Shown here: in pieces, positions 1 through 11,045 of the stretch
Position numbering within the stretch: the stretch's first letter is position 1
How the letters are laid out: each line of letters begins with the position of its first letter
Assembly (NCBI RefSeq): GCF_031755915.1
Contig: NC_083387.1
Location: 20,481,001-20,545,000, forward strand
From: Ziziphus jujuba
Lineage: Eukaryota > Streptophyta > Magnoliopsida > Rosales > Rhamnaceae
Direction of reading: 5' to 3'
Length of the DNA stretch: 64,000 nucleotides
Position numbers and translations under genes: made by a program
Notes under the pieces: generated by a model
The model's input: the letters and a program-made list of their open reading frames with translations, nothing else
What the model was told of the DNA's origin: nothing
Database searches by the model: none

Positions 1-984
1 TTGAAAAAGAAAATTAGGGGAAAAAAAAAAAAATCAAAACTTCCCATTGAAATTAAAAAGGGTTTATACTCGTTTGAAGATCTATGGGTTCACTCAAAAC
101 TTCTCCTCATTTTTCAAACTTTGATTTCTTTGGATGAATAGCGAAGAAACTCGGACAAAAACAAAAGAAACTGAAAAACACTTGTGTTCACATGAAATTT
201 TAGTATGCGCTATATTAATTATGTATCATTTCTTTTAGGCATTTGATTATATGATTTTTAAATAAAAGACTGTGATAAAAAACTAATATAAGCAAGCATG
301 GAAAAAGTCTAACAAAGGATCCAAGTCCGAGTTAGTTCGTTACCTAGTAAAAACTTTACCTATATATTACGTATTTAGCCATCATGCATCTCTCAAAAAA
401 TAACTACTTTCTTTTGGGCATTGATATATCGGGACATAAATAGATTACCAAACAAATATATAATTAGAAAATGAGGTTGCTTCATGTTCGTCTATAAAAT
501 CTAATTAGAAAATAAGGTTGATTCATGTTCATCTATAAAATCTACTTTAATAAAAGTTTTGTTTCAAAGCACCCCTACAAGTTAAACTTTCCTTCCTGCC
601 CCCATATTCCACATTAAAAAAAAAAAAAAAAAAAAAAATTAAAAAAAAAATAAAAAAGACTTTTTTCTGGTGATGACTTTTCTAGACAATTTGTGTTGAA
701 ATATAAATATTTTTCCAATTTATTCAATAAATTAAACTGCTATTGATTTTCATAGATTTGACTTGAATGTAAAAAAGTTTCAAAAAAGTAAACAAACCGA
801 ATATGTCCCTTCTGTCTTTGTTCAGCTATGCACGTCTGCTGGGTTTGGTTGGCTTAGTTTTTTTATAAGATGCAACGTTCAACGCTACTCTCTATCTCAC
901 TTTTTCACCATTTTGAGACATCCGTTGTGAGAGGGACAAAGAGATAAAAGGAGTTCAACTTAGACAACAAGCTACTAACTAAAC
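1..984 (+). promoter_or_regulatory. upstream region of the P450 gene
   Basis: AT-rich sequence ahead of the P450 start codon, with no coding signal. A TATA-like stretch (TTTTATAAGA, 861-870) lies about 115 bases before the ATG and is the best core-promoter candidate. Positions 461-501 and 502-542 form a tandem duplication of about 41 bases with few mismatches. A long poly-A tract lies at about 616-660. The promoter assignment rests on position and the TATA-like match only. Confidence 0.5.
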
Positions 985-3732
985 ATGTCAACATTAATCG
1001 GAATAATGTGCATAGTAGCATTGCTTGCAATATGCATTAGCCATTACTGGATTATGATCAGGTGGAGAAATCCAAAATTCAATAACAAAAATAAGAAGAT
1101 TCTCCCACCAGGCTCCATGGGCTGGCCTTTCATCGGAGAGACTCTCCATCTCATCATTCCAAGTTACTCTCTTGATCTTCACCCCTTCATCAAAACCAGA
1201 ATTCTAAGGTAAAATCCATCCTTACATACAAAAATATTGTTGAATTAATTTTTATTTCATGGAAAAAAGATATATTTAGAAGTATAATTTCTTATCTAAG
1301 ATAAACCCCTTTTTTTTTTTATAAATTATAATTACATAATTTTGGTTGAATGGAAAAAATATATATAGTTGTAAGTCTAGCTTTTCATATTTTATTATTA
1401 ACTCTTTTTCTTATAGATATGGGACTATATTTCGAACAAGTTTAGTAGGTCGGCCTGTGGTAATCTCAGCTGATCCGGAGTTCAACAACTACATTCTTCT
1501 TCAAGAAGGGAAGCTGGTTGAGCTCTACTATTTGGACACATTTTCCAACATCTTTAAGCAAACTGGTGATGATCAATTCCGACCAAATGCTGCTGGTCTC
1601 GTCCACAAGTACGTTAGGAGTATTTTTCTTAGTCACTTTGGTGCTGAGATCCTCAAGACAAAATTGCTAAATCAGATTGAAGAATTTGTGGAGAGAACTC
1701 TGTTTTCATGGTCGAATCAGGCATCCGTTGAAGTAAAACGTGCAGCTTCTGAGGTAAAATTTCAATTTTCACTTTGTTCGATATACTTATTTTGATGTCT
1801 ATAATACGTTATTATTAATTTATTTTACTATAAAATCACAGATGGTACTAAATTTTAGTGCAAAGCAAATATTCAGCTACGACGCAGAAAAGGCACCGTT
1901 TGATTTAAGTGAGAAATATATGAAAATCATAGATGGTCTAATGTCTTTTCCCTTGAACGTCCCAGGTACAGCATACCATAAATGTTCAAAGGTAAAAAAA
2001 CCAGCAAAATCTTGGAAGAAAAGTTTGTTGACTAATACTATATCTTTATACAATTGTATGAGATATAAGAAATATATGATTAATATATATAAAGTTTTGG
2101 TTACACTCAGGACAAAGAAAAGGTGACAAACATGATTAGGGATATGCTAAAGCATAGACAAAATTCGCCCCGGAAAGGTCATGAAGGAGATTTTCTTGAT
2201 CAGATCATCAGTGACATGGATAAAGAAGAGTTTTTAACAGAGGATTTTATAGTCCAGCTGGTGTTTGGTGTCTTATTTGCTACCTTTGAGTCCGTTTCGG
2301 TAATAGTGGCATTAGCTTTCCAGTTACTCTCTGAGCATCCTTCTGCATTGCAAGAATTGACTGTATGTATATAAAATTTCAGCATCAAGATTCAAGTTCT
2401 TTTAAATTTGAATAATCAATAATAAATTTGATAAAAATAATTTCCATTTAATTATTAGGCCGAGCACGAAGCAATTCTTGAAAAGAGAGAGAACACAAAT
2501 TCATTTCTTACTTGGGATGAATATAAATCAATGACTTTTACTCTTCAGGTTAGTTTACTCAGACTTGGTCGTTATTTATATATTCAGGTTATGTACAATA
2601 TTTATTATGATAGTTTTAAAGTAAAATCTTCTTTCATAGTCTTTATATTCACTTTTAAAATATGAGGTCCAGCTCACTTGAGCGAATCTAAGAACCATGA
2701 AAAAGTCTTTATTCTAACAATTCTCAAAAAACTTATTGATCATGTAGATATTTTTGCATTTTATCCCTTCTAGTATATACTAAATTAGTTCCAATGCCCC
2801 TAAAATTATAGTGAAAATTCTTTTCTGGTTCATATAATTTAATAGTTAATTAAAAAGTCACACTATTATTTATAAACTTTTGAGGGGCATGTTTGTTGAA
2901 AATCTTTTTGAAATATTAAAAAATATACAACACTTTATTTTGGTGCTGGTCGCTGTTCAAAAAACACATACAGGTTATCAATGAAACTCTAAGGCTAGGA
3001 AATGTGGCACCTGGATTATTGCGTAGAGCACTGAAAGATATTCCGGTTAAAGGAAAAGGTATATATATGTCTTTCTCATTTTGGCATATTTGTTTGAGGT
3101 CTTTAATTTGTTTATTTCTCACATATATATTATGCTACTTATTTGACAACAAATAAATATTTGAGGTGTGTGCTTTGTAGGATTTACAATTCCAGCAGAT
3201 TGGACAATTATGGTTGTCACCTCCGCTCTTCACATGAGTCCCAACGCATTTGAGGATCCTCTCGCGTTCAATCCATGGCGATGGAAGGTCCAGTTTCGAC
3301 ACTATTTTCCAAATGATTCCTTGTTAACTTCAGCAACATCTTGTAAATAAATGTGTGAGCTAAAGCTGAACTTTTTTATGTATAATGGAAACCTGCAGGA
3401 CCTTGAGCAACATGTTATAACGAAGAATTTCACGCCTTTCGGAGGAGGAATGAGACAATGTGCAGGTGCTGAATATAGTAGAGTTTTCTTGTCAACTTTT
3501 TTCCATGTTTTGCTCACCAAATATAGGTATGTTTTCTACTTTTCTTCATTGGAAGGAGCATTTTACATGTAAAGAGAGGTTTGATTTAGGGATCTTAATC
3601 AACAATTTTGGAAATCTTTTTTATAGGTGGACAAAAATTAAAGGGGGAGAAATTGCTCGGAGTCCTATTTTGGGATTTGGGAAAGGCATCCACATTAAGT
3701 TCACGAACAAGCATAAAATTATGGTTCATTAA
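985..3732 (+). CDS. cytochrome P450, CYP87-like (85 clan), nine exons
   Basis: Heme-thiolate monooxygenase, probably anchored in the ER membrane and oxidising a terpenoid or steroid-like substrate; the substrate is inferred from the clan, not seen. Exons: 985-1208, 1417-1753, 1842-1991, 2111-2362, 2459-2548, 2974-3058, 3181-3287, 3399-3526, 3627-3732. All introns are GT-AG and the joined frame stays open for 492 aa, a usual P450 length. Visible in order: hydrophobic N-terminal anchor (about residues 3-25), proline hinge LPPGSMGWP, I-helix A-T-F-E-S (294-298), ExxR as E-T-L-R (355-358), F-N-P-W-R-W in the PERF position (409-414), and heme loop FGGGMRQCAG with Cys436. The end reads TKYRWTKIKGGEIARSPILG, typical of CYP87-type proteins. 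The usual I-helix Thr pair is replaced by Ser-Val. I see no stop, frameshift or splice defect. Subfamily is not certain. Confidence 0.88.
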
Positions 3733-5183
3733 GAAGAGATGCCTATTTCAATAGACTAACGTTCCAGGAGTCTCGTTTACTTGTATAATGATAGTAAATG
3801 TTTTAGTCAAAGTCAATATATGTACCTTGTAATCGACCCTTCTCTGTGATCTATAAAAAAGACAGAGTGAGCCGAGGTGGCTTGACATCAGTATAGCGTC
3901 TTGTTGAAAGACACTCCAATACTTAAGTCAGTTTTAGATATGCTTTGACAGAATATGGAGGTTGAGACACGATGACTTATATTAAATAAGAGTTTCATTC
4001 AAGGATATGTTTGTATTTATAATTCGCCTTGACGACCTTGTTATATTTTTGGATTTAGTCATTTACCTTGGACCTAGATGGGCTTGGTTTCTCATAGCCT
4101 AGTCAGTTACCTTGGGCTTCGTTTTCTTAAACCAAGGGTTTTCTAAAGGGGACTGCGAATTAGTATATATGTAATGTCGAGTTTTAATACATTCTTATTA
4201 GCTTCTCTTCGTTTGTATGCAACATTTTTCTAGCTATTCTATCAAACGCTAAAATCATTCCTATGTTCTTTCTATTAACGGGTTACTTAAATTAGGACAT
4301 GTTTTTCATCTCCCCATCCACCCCACCCCCACCACCACCCACCCACCCCCCCCAACTATAAATTTATTCATATTATTGTCTGCCATAAATAAAATAAAAA
4401 CATGACAAAATTATCCAACAATGGAAATTTCTATAATGAATTTGGTCAAGTTAGGCAGACATGTACACATGTACACTACCGAAAATTAGAATAACTAAAG
4501 TATATTAAAATTGTTTCAACAACCAAAGTTACCTAAGTTGTGTACGTCTAAAATACTCGATTGGACTGAAATTGCAAAAAAACATTTGTTGGGAGACAAT
4601 GTGACAACATTTAGCATTTGTAAGGCAACGTGAAAAGAAAAATATTACTTAGCATCATTAGTGATTGATGACTAGTGAAACTTAGCTACATAGTAGATAA
4701 CAATTTAAATGTTATCATTAAAATGCTCACTTTTAGGATTCCAATATAAAAAAATAATAGATTAAATATCCCAAACTAAAATTTATCATATAAACTAATG
4801 ATTATCACTAATTATGACAAATAGCAAGACTCAAGTGAAAAATATGTACTCATAACTTAAAGAGATAAAAAGATATTAACCCTAAAAAGCAACTTTTGTT
4901 TAAATCTAGGGCAAAGCCTATCTATAAATTGAAAAAGTTTCAGGTGGACTAATAAGGTATATAAAGAATAAAGAGAACTCAGCCAAGTCACTATTAAGAA
5001 TTTTTTTTTTTTTCTTGGGACAAATAACTCTAGATTGACTCTTTCTTTTTTCACACACGTTTACAATACGTATTGCTTTCTATATTGTATCAATTCATCT
5101 AATTCTAAAAATATTATAATTTTTTATGTTCTAACATTGAACCTCTAAATGGTGATAAATTAAATAACTAAATTATGTATGAT
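3733..5183. other. intergenic region 3' of the P450
   Basis: No gene or recognisable transposon was found. It must hold the P450 3' untranslated region, whose end cannot be fixed. A C/A-rich stretch lies at about 4313-4356. The rest is AT-rich single-copy-looking sequence up to the gypsy fragment. Confidence 0.4.
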
Positions 5184-5634
5184 AAGAATCCATCCGTGCT
5201 TGCACAACCGACTACTCGCTGGGATGCCATTCCGATACGGATGAAGATCGGGCCAATCACTAGAGCTCAAGTTAAGAAGTTTAAGAACAATCTGGCTGCT
5301 TTTATACAGGGAGTAATTAATTCTCAAAAGGGCTTTCAATATCCAAAGATACAGGATCTGTTTTAAGCATCCAATTGATAGAACCCGTTACGGACTCAGA
5401 TAGCTGTTTTAGTGCAAATATGGACTCAGGGCAATAACAAATGGATCCAACACTTATTGGATTCAATGGATATCACCAAGAGACCATGAAATCATGTTAA
5501 GGCAGAATCAAAAGTATGAAAACCAGCTTGTATGGACCACATCTCAATTTGGTCGAAACTATGCTGTATAGCCACTAACTTTGACTTTTCTTCTTGTTTA
5601 AGCATGTTTGACTTATTCCAATCAAGGGGCAACG
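5184..5634 (+). mobile_element. Ty3/gypsy 3' internal tail fragment (module copy 1)
   Basis: This matches the stretch 9945-10372 just upstream of the 3' LTR of the neighbouring element. It encodes the end of a gypsy polyprotein (QPTTRWDA, then GPITRAQ..KFKNNL) followed by a non-coding stretch leading to a purine-rich site before the LTR. It lies directly upstream of the LTR at 5635, where flanking host DNA would be expected. The arrangement is therefore tail-LTR-internal-LTR, which points to recombination between related copies or insertion into an older copy. Confidence 0.75.
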
Positions 5635-6312
5635 TGTAATAATCATTAGTAATCATATTTGACATCCTTCATGGCATATGGAAGATGATTTGGAGCTCAA
5701 AAAAGTTGGACATTTGTCAAAGATACCTTAGTAGTCAAACTAGTCAACTAGTTTCCTAATTTGATTTTGACTTTATGTTTTAGGAAATTAATCTTATATT
5801 TGGTTTCTATTTATTTATTTGCTGGACAAATCAACTTTGAAAAATTATTAATTTAGTATTTTCATTGTAAATTAATTAATTCCTAATTCAAAATAAAAGA
5901 ACTAGTGAATCCAAATTAATTTAGGAAAATAGGTGAATTTCGGCCAACATGTTTCCTTTTCTCTTTGGTGGCCAATTTTAATCTAAATTTTTAGGGTTTA
6001 TTGTTTTATGAATCTATCCTATTTAAGGGCTTAATTTCAAAAAAGAACATACGTTTAATAATATTTAGAATTTATTTTGTAAGATAGAATTCTCCTTATT
6101 CTCTTTGAACACCTAAAACACCATTAGAGAGTGTGTGTTTTAGTTTTGACTTACCAATAGGGCATCCATAACCTATTGTGACATCTTTATTATACCAAGG
6201 TTTCTAATCTCATATTGGTTAGGGGTTAAGATGACCATAAGAACTTGAACTTAATTGAGATCCAGGCTAATATAATATGGGTTTAGGAGCAGGTCATCCT
6301 AAGTTCGTATCA
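5635..6312 (+). repeat. Ty3/gypsy 5' LTR
   Basis: Starts TGTAATAATC and ends GTTCGTATCA, so it has TG...CA ends. It aligns along its length with 10373-11045, with roughly one mismatch in ten by eye plus small indels. The primer-binding site follows at once. Confidence 0.85.
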
Positions 6313-6314
6313 TT

Positions 6315-6327
6315 TGGTATCAGAGCC
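6315..6327 (+). other. primer-binding site, initiator tRNA-Met type
   Basis: TGGTATCAGAGCC lies two bases after the LTR end. This is the classic complement of the 3' end of plant initiator tRNA-Met used to prime reverse transcription. Confidence 0.85.
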
Positions 6328-6432
6328 AAAATTTTGTTCAAGTTTGATCTATCTTTATTTGCTTTTTTTTTTTGTGTTAATTTTCAATTTTAGCATTATG
6401 TTAAGGTTGATTCTATCATCACACACGTTCTG

Positions 6433-6463
<31 letters not shown>

Positions 6464-7484
6464 CTCATTTCTAGTTAAATTAGGTTTTCTTTGTTTTACC
6501 ATATTTTTGCTTCCTAGTTTGTTGGTTGCTTTTCATCATTGTTCTTGTTAATTTAGTTTATTGTTGATTTTTCTTTGCTATTTTTGATCTTAAATACTTG
6601 CACTCATTTATTCAAAAAAAAAAAAAGAGAGGAATTGCGGCATCATATATAAATTTACAAAAAATAAAAAATAAAAATGGCATATTTGTATTGTTGTTGT
6701 TGGAGGCCACGGGTTTGGTGAGTTTTTGTTCCTGGAATTGCAATTTAGTTGTTAATTATTTCTACTGCATTGAGATTATATTTTGTGAGTTAAAAAATAA
6801 AATAAAATAAAATAAGAAGAAGAAGGAAAGCCGATAAAAAAAGGGTCGGTTTTGTTGAATTTGGTGTTGAAATTTGTTTGCTAGAAATTTCTTTGAACTG
6901 CTGAGTTGTTGACTATTTATTCAATATTTGGAGTGACTGGAGATTTATTTTTGCTGCTGCATATTTGAATTTTGGATGCTAAATTAATTGGATTAAAAAT
7001 TAGTTAAAGGATTTTATACAAAAACTTGAATTAAAAAGAACAACAACCAACAACTATCCTATATTTTTGTTTGATTTGATTCTTGTTCGTGCTTGAATTT
7101 ATTTTTCTAAATATTATTCTTGAACTCTTAATTTCTTACCATTTGGTCCAGCTCTTATTGATTCTGAAATTTCCTTTGTTAAATTGCTTTATTTTTGCTT
7201 AGAAAAGTCGAGAACTAGGTGTTTAAAAATTCACTCCGTTATTGTTTGCTTTTTTGCTACTGTTTTGTTGATAAGTTTAATTAAAATGTACTTGTGATCT
7301 AATTAATGTTAGTGGGTGTTTTAATTAGAACTTTGAGTTAATTCGTAGAGTTGAAAAAGGCAAGAATGTGTGAGCTTAAAAAAGGGGTCAAAAGCCGAAA
7401 CTAGTGTACAAACACGAGTGTTGAGACCTTGTAAGAGATGAACTTGGTGAGGTCCTATTTTATTTTTATGTTATTCATACTACC
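6328..7484 (+). other. gypsy 5' untranslated internal region
   Basis: Long AT-rich leader between the primer-binding site and gag, with homopolymer runs at about 6440-6462 and 6613-6626. No coding signal. Long leaders are common in plant gypsy elements. Confidence 0.5.
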
Positions 7485-8800
7485 ATGGTAGATTCAAGGG
7501 TAAGAAGAGGAGATCCACCATTGAGGATTAATGAAGAAGAATCTGTAAGATTCAAAGGTGATTCCCGAGCTATTGGGAGTGGAGATGAGCACACGGATAT
7601 GAGTGCCATCTTGGAACAACTCCAGCGGATGAATGCTCACTTTGATAATCTAGATCAAAGTTTGGATAAAGTTAGGAACTCAAATGGAGGACCATATCCC
7701 AGCTTTAATGTGCATGGAGGCCGTGGACGACCTAGAGAAGAGTTCTAAGAGGGAAATTTGGGAGATGATTTTGAGGAAGGAATGGATGAAACGTACGCTG
7801 TCCAAAAGAGGCTAGGTCATGGGAGGCATGGGAGAGATGAGGCAGATGATGATCTTGGAAATATCAAGGTCAACATCCCACCATTTATGGGAAAAAGTGA
7901 CCCGAAGGCATACTAGGAATGGGAAAAGTGTATGGAGATGATCTTTGATTGTCACAACTATTTGGAGGCTAAGAAGGTGAAATTGGCAGCTTTAGAGTTT
8001 GGCCATTATACACTCCAATGGTAGACCAATGAGGGGAAAGTACCCAAAGAAGAGTTGGTGATAACTTGGTCATTACTTGGCACCAAATGAAGGGAGCCAT
8101 GAAAAAGCGATTCATATCGGCACATTACCTTAAGTTGCTACATCAAAGTCTCTAATCTTTAACACAAGGAAGTAGGTTCATGGAAGATTTTTACAAGGAG
8201 ATGGAGATGCTCATGATGAGGTTGAGCATGAATGAAGATAGAGAAGCAACCATGGCACGGTTTCTTGATGGGTTGAATCGTGAGATAGCCAATCAACTGG
8301 AATTGCAACAATATGTGGAATTGAAAGAGATGTTGCATATGGCTATCAAACTTGAGAATCAATTCAAGAGGAAGGGCACAAGTACACAGCTTGGAGCAGT
8401 ATCCAACAGAGGGAGTTCAAATACAAGTACTTGGAGAAGCAATCCCACATATGATTACAAGTCTAAACCAAAACTAGGTGAAGAAAGTTCTAATCAGCCA
8501 AAAAGGGAAGCCAAGGCCGAATCTATTCAAGCACCAAGGAATGAACGTAAATTTGATCCTAAAACTTCTAGACCTTGTGACATTATTTGTTCTAAGTGCC
8601 AGGGACGAGGACACATTGCCAATCAATGCCTAAATAAAAAAATCATGATGCTGAAAGGTAATGGTGAGTTAGAATCTGAAAGTGAAGGAAGTGAGGGTGA
8701 ATCTGATCAAGAAGAGGAAGAAATTGAAGAAGAAGTCGAGACCCTAAATGCTTCCAATGCCGAATTGAACTTGGTTACTAGGAGAGTCTTGACCATGTAA
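7485..8800 (+). pseudogene. Ty3/gypsy gag, broken
   Basis: Would encode the capsid/nucleocapsid protein of the retrotransposon. The first open piece (7485-7748) ends in a stop. The gag core follows with further stops (about 7914 and 8023) and a frame change, then reopens at 8180-8800. Recognisable parts are the gag core around IPPFMGKSDPKAY...EWEK with CHNYLEAKKVKLAALEF, and a CCHC zinc knuckle CSKCQGRGHIANQC near 8588-8630, followed by an acidic tail rich in Glu. Several in-frame stops make it non-functional. Confidence 0.8.
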
Positions 8801-8815
8801 AACGCTGAGACTCAA

Positions 8816-9328
8816 ATTCAAAGAGAGAACATCTTCCACACTCGTTATGAAATCTAAGGTAAGGTTTGTAGTATGATAATTGACAGTGGGAGTTGTGCAA
8901 ATGTAATTAGTAATGTTGTGGTTGAAAAATTTGGCTTAGTAACAATTAAACATCCTAAACCATATAGATTACAATCACTTAATGATAGTGGTTACATGAA
9001 AGTAAACAAACAAACCAAAGTAAAATTCAGCATTGATAAATATGTGGATGTTGTTTTGTGTAATGTTGTGCTTATTCATGCTAGATATATTTTATTGGGT
9101 AAACCATGGCAATCTGATAAAAATACTATACATTATGGTCGAGAGAATGCTATTGTTTTTATATTTAAAGGTAAAAAGTTTGATATGGATTCATTAACTC
9201 CCAAGAAGGTATTTAGAGACCAACTTCAAATACAACAAAGGAAGGAGGCCGAAAAGCTCAAAAAAAGAACTAGTGTGGCACCCACGGCTTCAACTCCTAT
9301 CCAAGGGGGCATGACCGAAAAAGACTAA
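8816..9328 (+). pseudogene. gypsy aspartic protease region, broken
   Basis: The retropepsin-type active site is readable as IIDSGSCANVIS from 8873, where the expected motif is D-S/T-G. Downstream residues fit the protease fold (QSLNDSGYMKV, ILLGKPWQSD). A stop upstream at about 8855-8857 separates it from gag. The reading then passes into a Lys/Glu-rich linker that is open to about 9328. Confidence 0.75.
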
Positions 9329-9329
9329 C

Positions 9330-9990
9330 CAGGTAAGTATCTTAAACTCAAACTTGGGGAGAAAGAAAGAGAGAAAGCCAAGAGGGTGAAAAGCTTGGAA
9401 AAACCTAAGAGTGTGAGGAAATTGGAAAAAGCCGAGAGTGAGGATAAAAAAAATGTGTCCATGAGTGAGAAAGAAGAGAGAAAGAAGAATTTTTATCTTA
9501 GCCAAAGTGATATTAATAAATCACTTTTGAATAAGAAACCAATGCTAATCATGATGTATAAAGATGCCTATTTAAATCATTTAACTAATTCCGATGAGCT
9601 TGTATTGCCAAATTCTATATTTTTTCTTTTGCAGAAATTTGATGAACTTGATTTTTGCCAAAATAAACTTGTATTTCTAGGATTTTTTATGATAGTGTTT
9701 GATCTAGGAGATTAGGTTTGGTTGAACCTAAGAAAGGAGAAGTTTCCTGAGCAACGAAAGTAAAAGCTTATGCCTCAACAGGATGGACCTTTTCAAGTTT
9801 GGGAGAGGATCAATGAAAATGCTTATAAGCTTGACTTATCGGGTGAGTATAATGTTAATGGTACATTCAATGTTGCTGATTTATCTCCTTTGGCTACATG
9901 TGATGATTTAGATTTGAGGACAACTCATTTTCAAGCAGAGGGGAATAATGAGAATTTGCCCATGCTTGCACAACCGACTACCCGCTAAGG
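9330..9990 (+). pseudogene. gypsy pol remnant: linker and integrase C-terminus, RT and integrase core deleted
   Basis: From 9386 a Lys/Glu-rich linker runs to a piece resembling the segment before reverse transcriptase (LSQSDINKSLLNKKP...). It then jumps near 9690 to the integrase C-terminal region: GDLVWL-type start (frame broken), MPQQDGPFQVWERINENAYKLDL and FNVADLSPL at 9770-9900. No YVDD, RNase H or DDE core is found between them. The element has lost the catalytic middle of pol and is non-autonomous. Confidence 0.75.
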
Positions 9991-10372
9991 TGCCGATCTG
10001 ATACGGATGAAGACCTGGCCAATCACTAGAGCTCAAGCCAAGAGGTTTAAGGACAACCTGATTGCTTTTATATAGGGAGTAATTAATTCTCAAAAGGACT
10101 TGTCAATACCCGATCATGCAAAGCCTGTTTTAAGCATCCAAGTGGTGGAAGACATTACGGACCCATGTAACTGTTTTAGTGCAAATATGGACTCCGAGAA
10201 GCAACGAATGGATCCAACAATTATTGGATTCAATGGATATCACAAGAGACCATGGAATCATGTCAAGGCAGAATCAAAAGCATCTAAAACCAGAAAATAT
10301 GCTATTTAACCATTGACTTTGACTTTTCTTATTGTTCAAACAAGTTTGACTTATTCCAATCAAGAGGTAACG

Positions 10373-11045
10373 TGTGGGAATTATTATTAATCATATTTCG
10401 CATCCTAAATGGCATATGAAAGCTGATTTGGAGCTCAAACAAGCTAGACATTGGTCAAAGATACCTTAGTAGTCAAACTAGTCAACTAGTTTCCTAATTT
10501 GATTTTGACTTTTTGTTTTAAGAAATTATTCTTATATTTGGTTTCTATTTATTTATTTGCTGGAAACATCAACTGAGAAAAGTTACTATTTTATTATTTT
10601 CATTGTAAATTAATTAATTCTTAATTCAAAATAAAGGAATTAATTAATCCAAATTAGTTTAGGAAAGTAGGTGAATTTCGGCCAACATGTTTCCTTTTCT
10701 TTTTAGTGACCAATTTTAACCTAAATTTTTAGGGTTTATTGTTTTGTGACTCTAGCCTATTTAAGGACTTACTTTTGAGGAAGAACACACCTTTAATAAT
10801 ATTCAAAATTTATTTTGTGAGATAGAATTATCCTTGTTCTCTTTGAACACCTAAAACACCATTAGAGAGTGTGTGTTTTAGTTTTGACTTATCAATAGGG
10901 CATCCATAACCTAGCATTTTCATTATACCAAGGCTTCTAATCACAGATTGGTTAGGGGTTGAGGTGACTATAAGAACTTGAACTTAATTAAGATCCAGGC
11001 TAATATAATACGGGTTTAGGAGCAGGTCGTCCTAGGTTCGTATCA
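10373..11045 (+). repeat. Ty3/gypsy 3' LTR
   Basis: Starts TGTGGGAATT and ends GTTCGTATCA. It is the partner of the LTR at 5635-6312 and carries the same landmarks, for example the doubled TAGTCAAACTAGTCAACTAG and the TTTCGGCCAACATG block. Confidence 0.85.

Larger units (their letters stand above)
5635..11045 (+). mobile_element. non-autonomous Ty3/gypsy LTR retrotransposon
   Basis: LTR, tRNA-Met primer site, broken gag, protease and integrase end, polypurine-like site (CAAGAGG, just before 10373) and 3' LTR lie in the right order on the plus strand. Total length is about 5.4 kb, short for an autonomous gypsy element because RT, RNase H and the integrase core are missing. No target-site duplication can be checked at the left, because another piece of the same family abuts the 5' LTR. 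Confidence 0.82.

Noticed and set aside
6313..6330. Possible tRNA-related sequence
   Set aside because: Only about 13 bases match the tRNA-Met 3' end. The position after an LTR shows that it is a primer-binding site, as also at 32809 and 54466, not a tRNA gene.
10100..10309. Open frame of 69 aa
   Set aside because: It overlaps the non-coding tail before the gypsy 3' LTR and is broken or shifted in the other tail copies.
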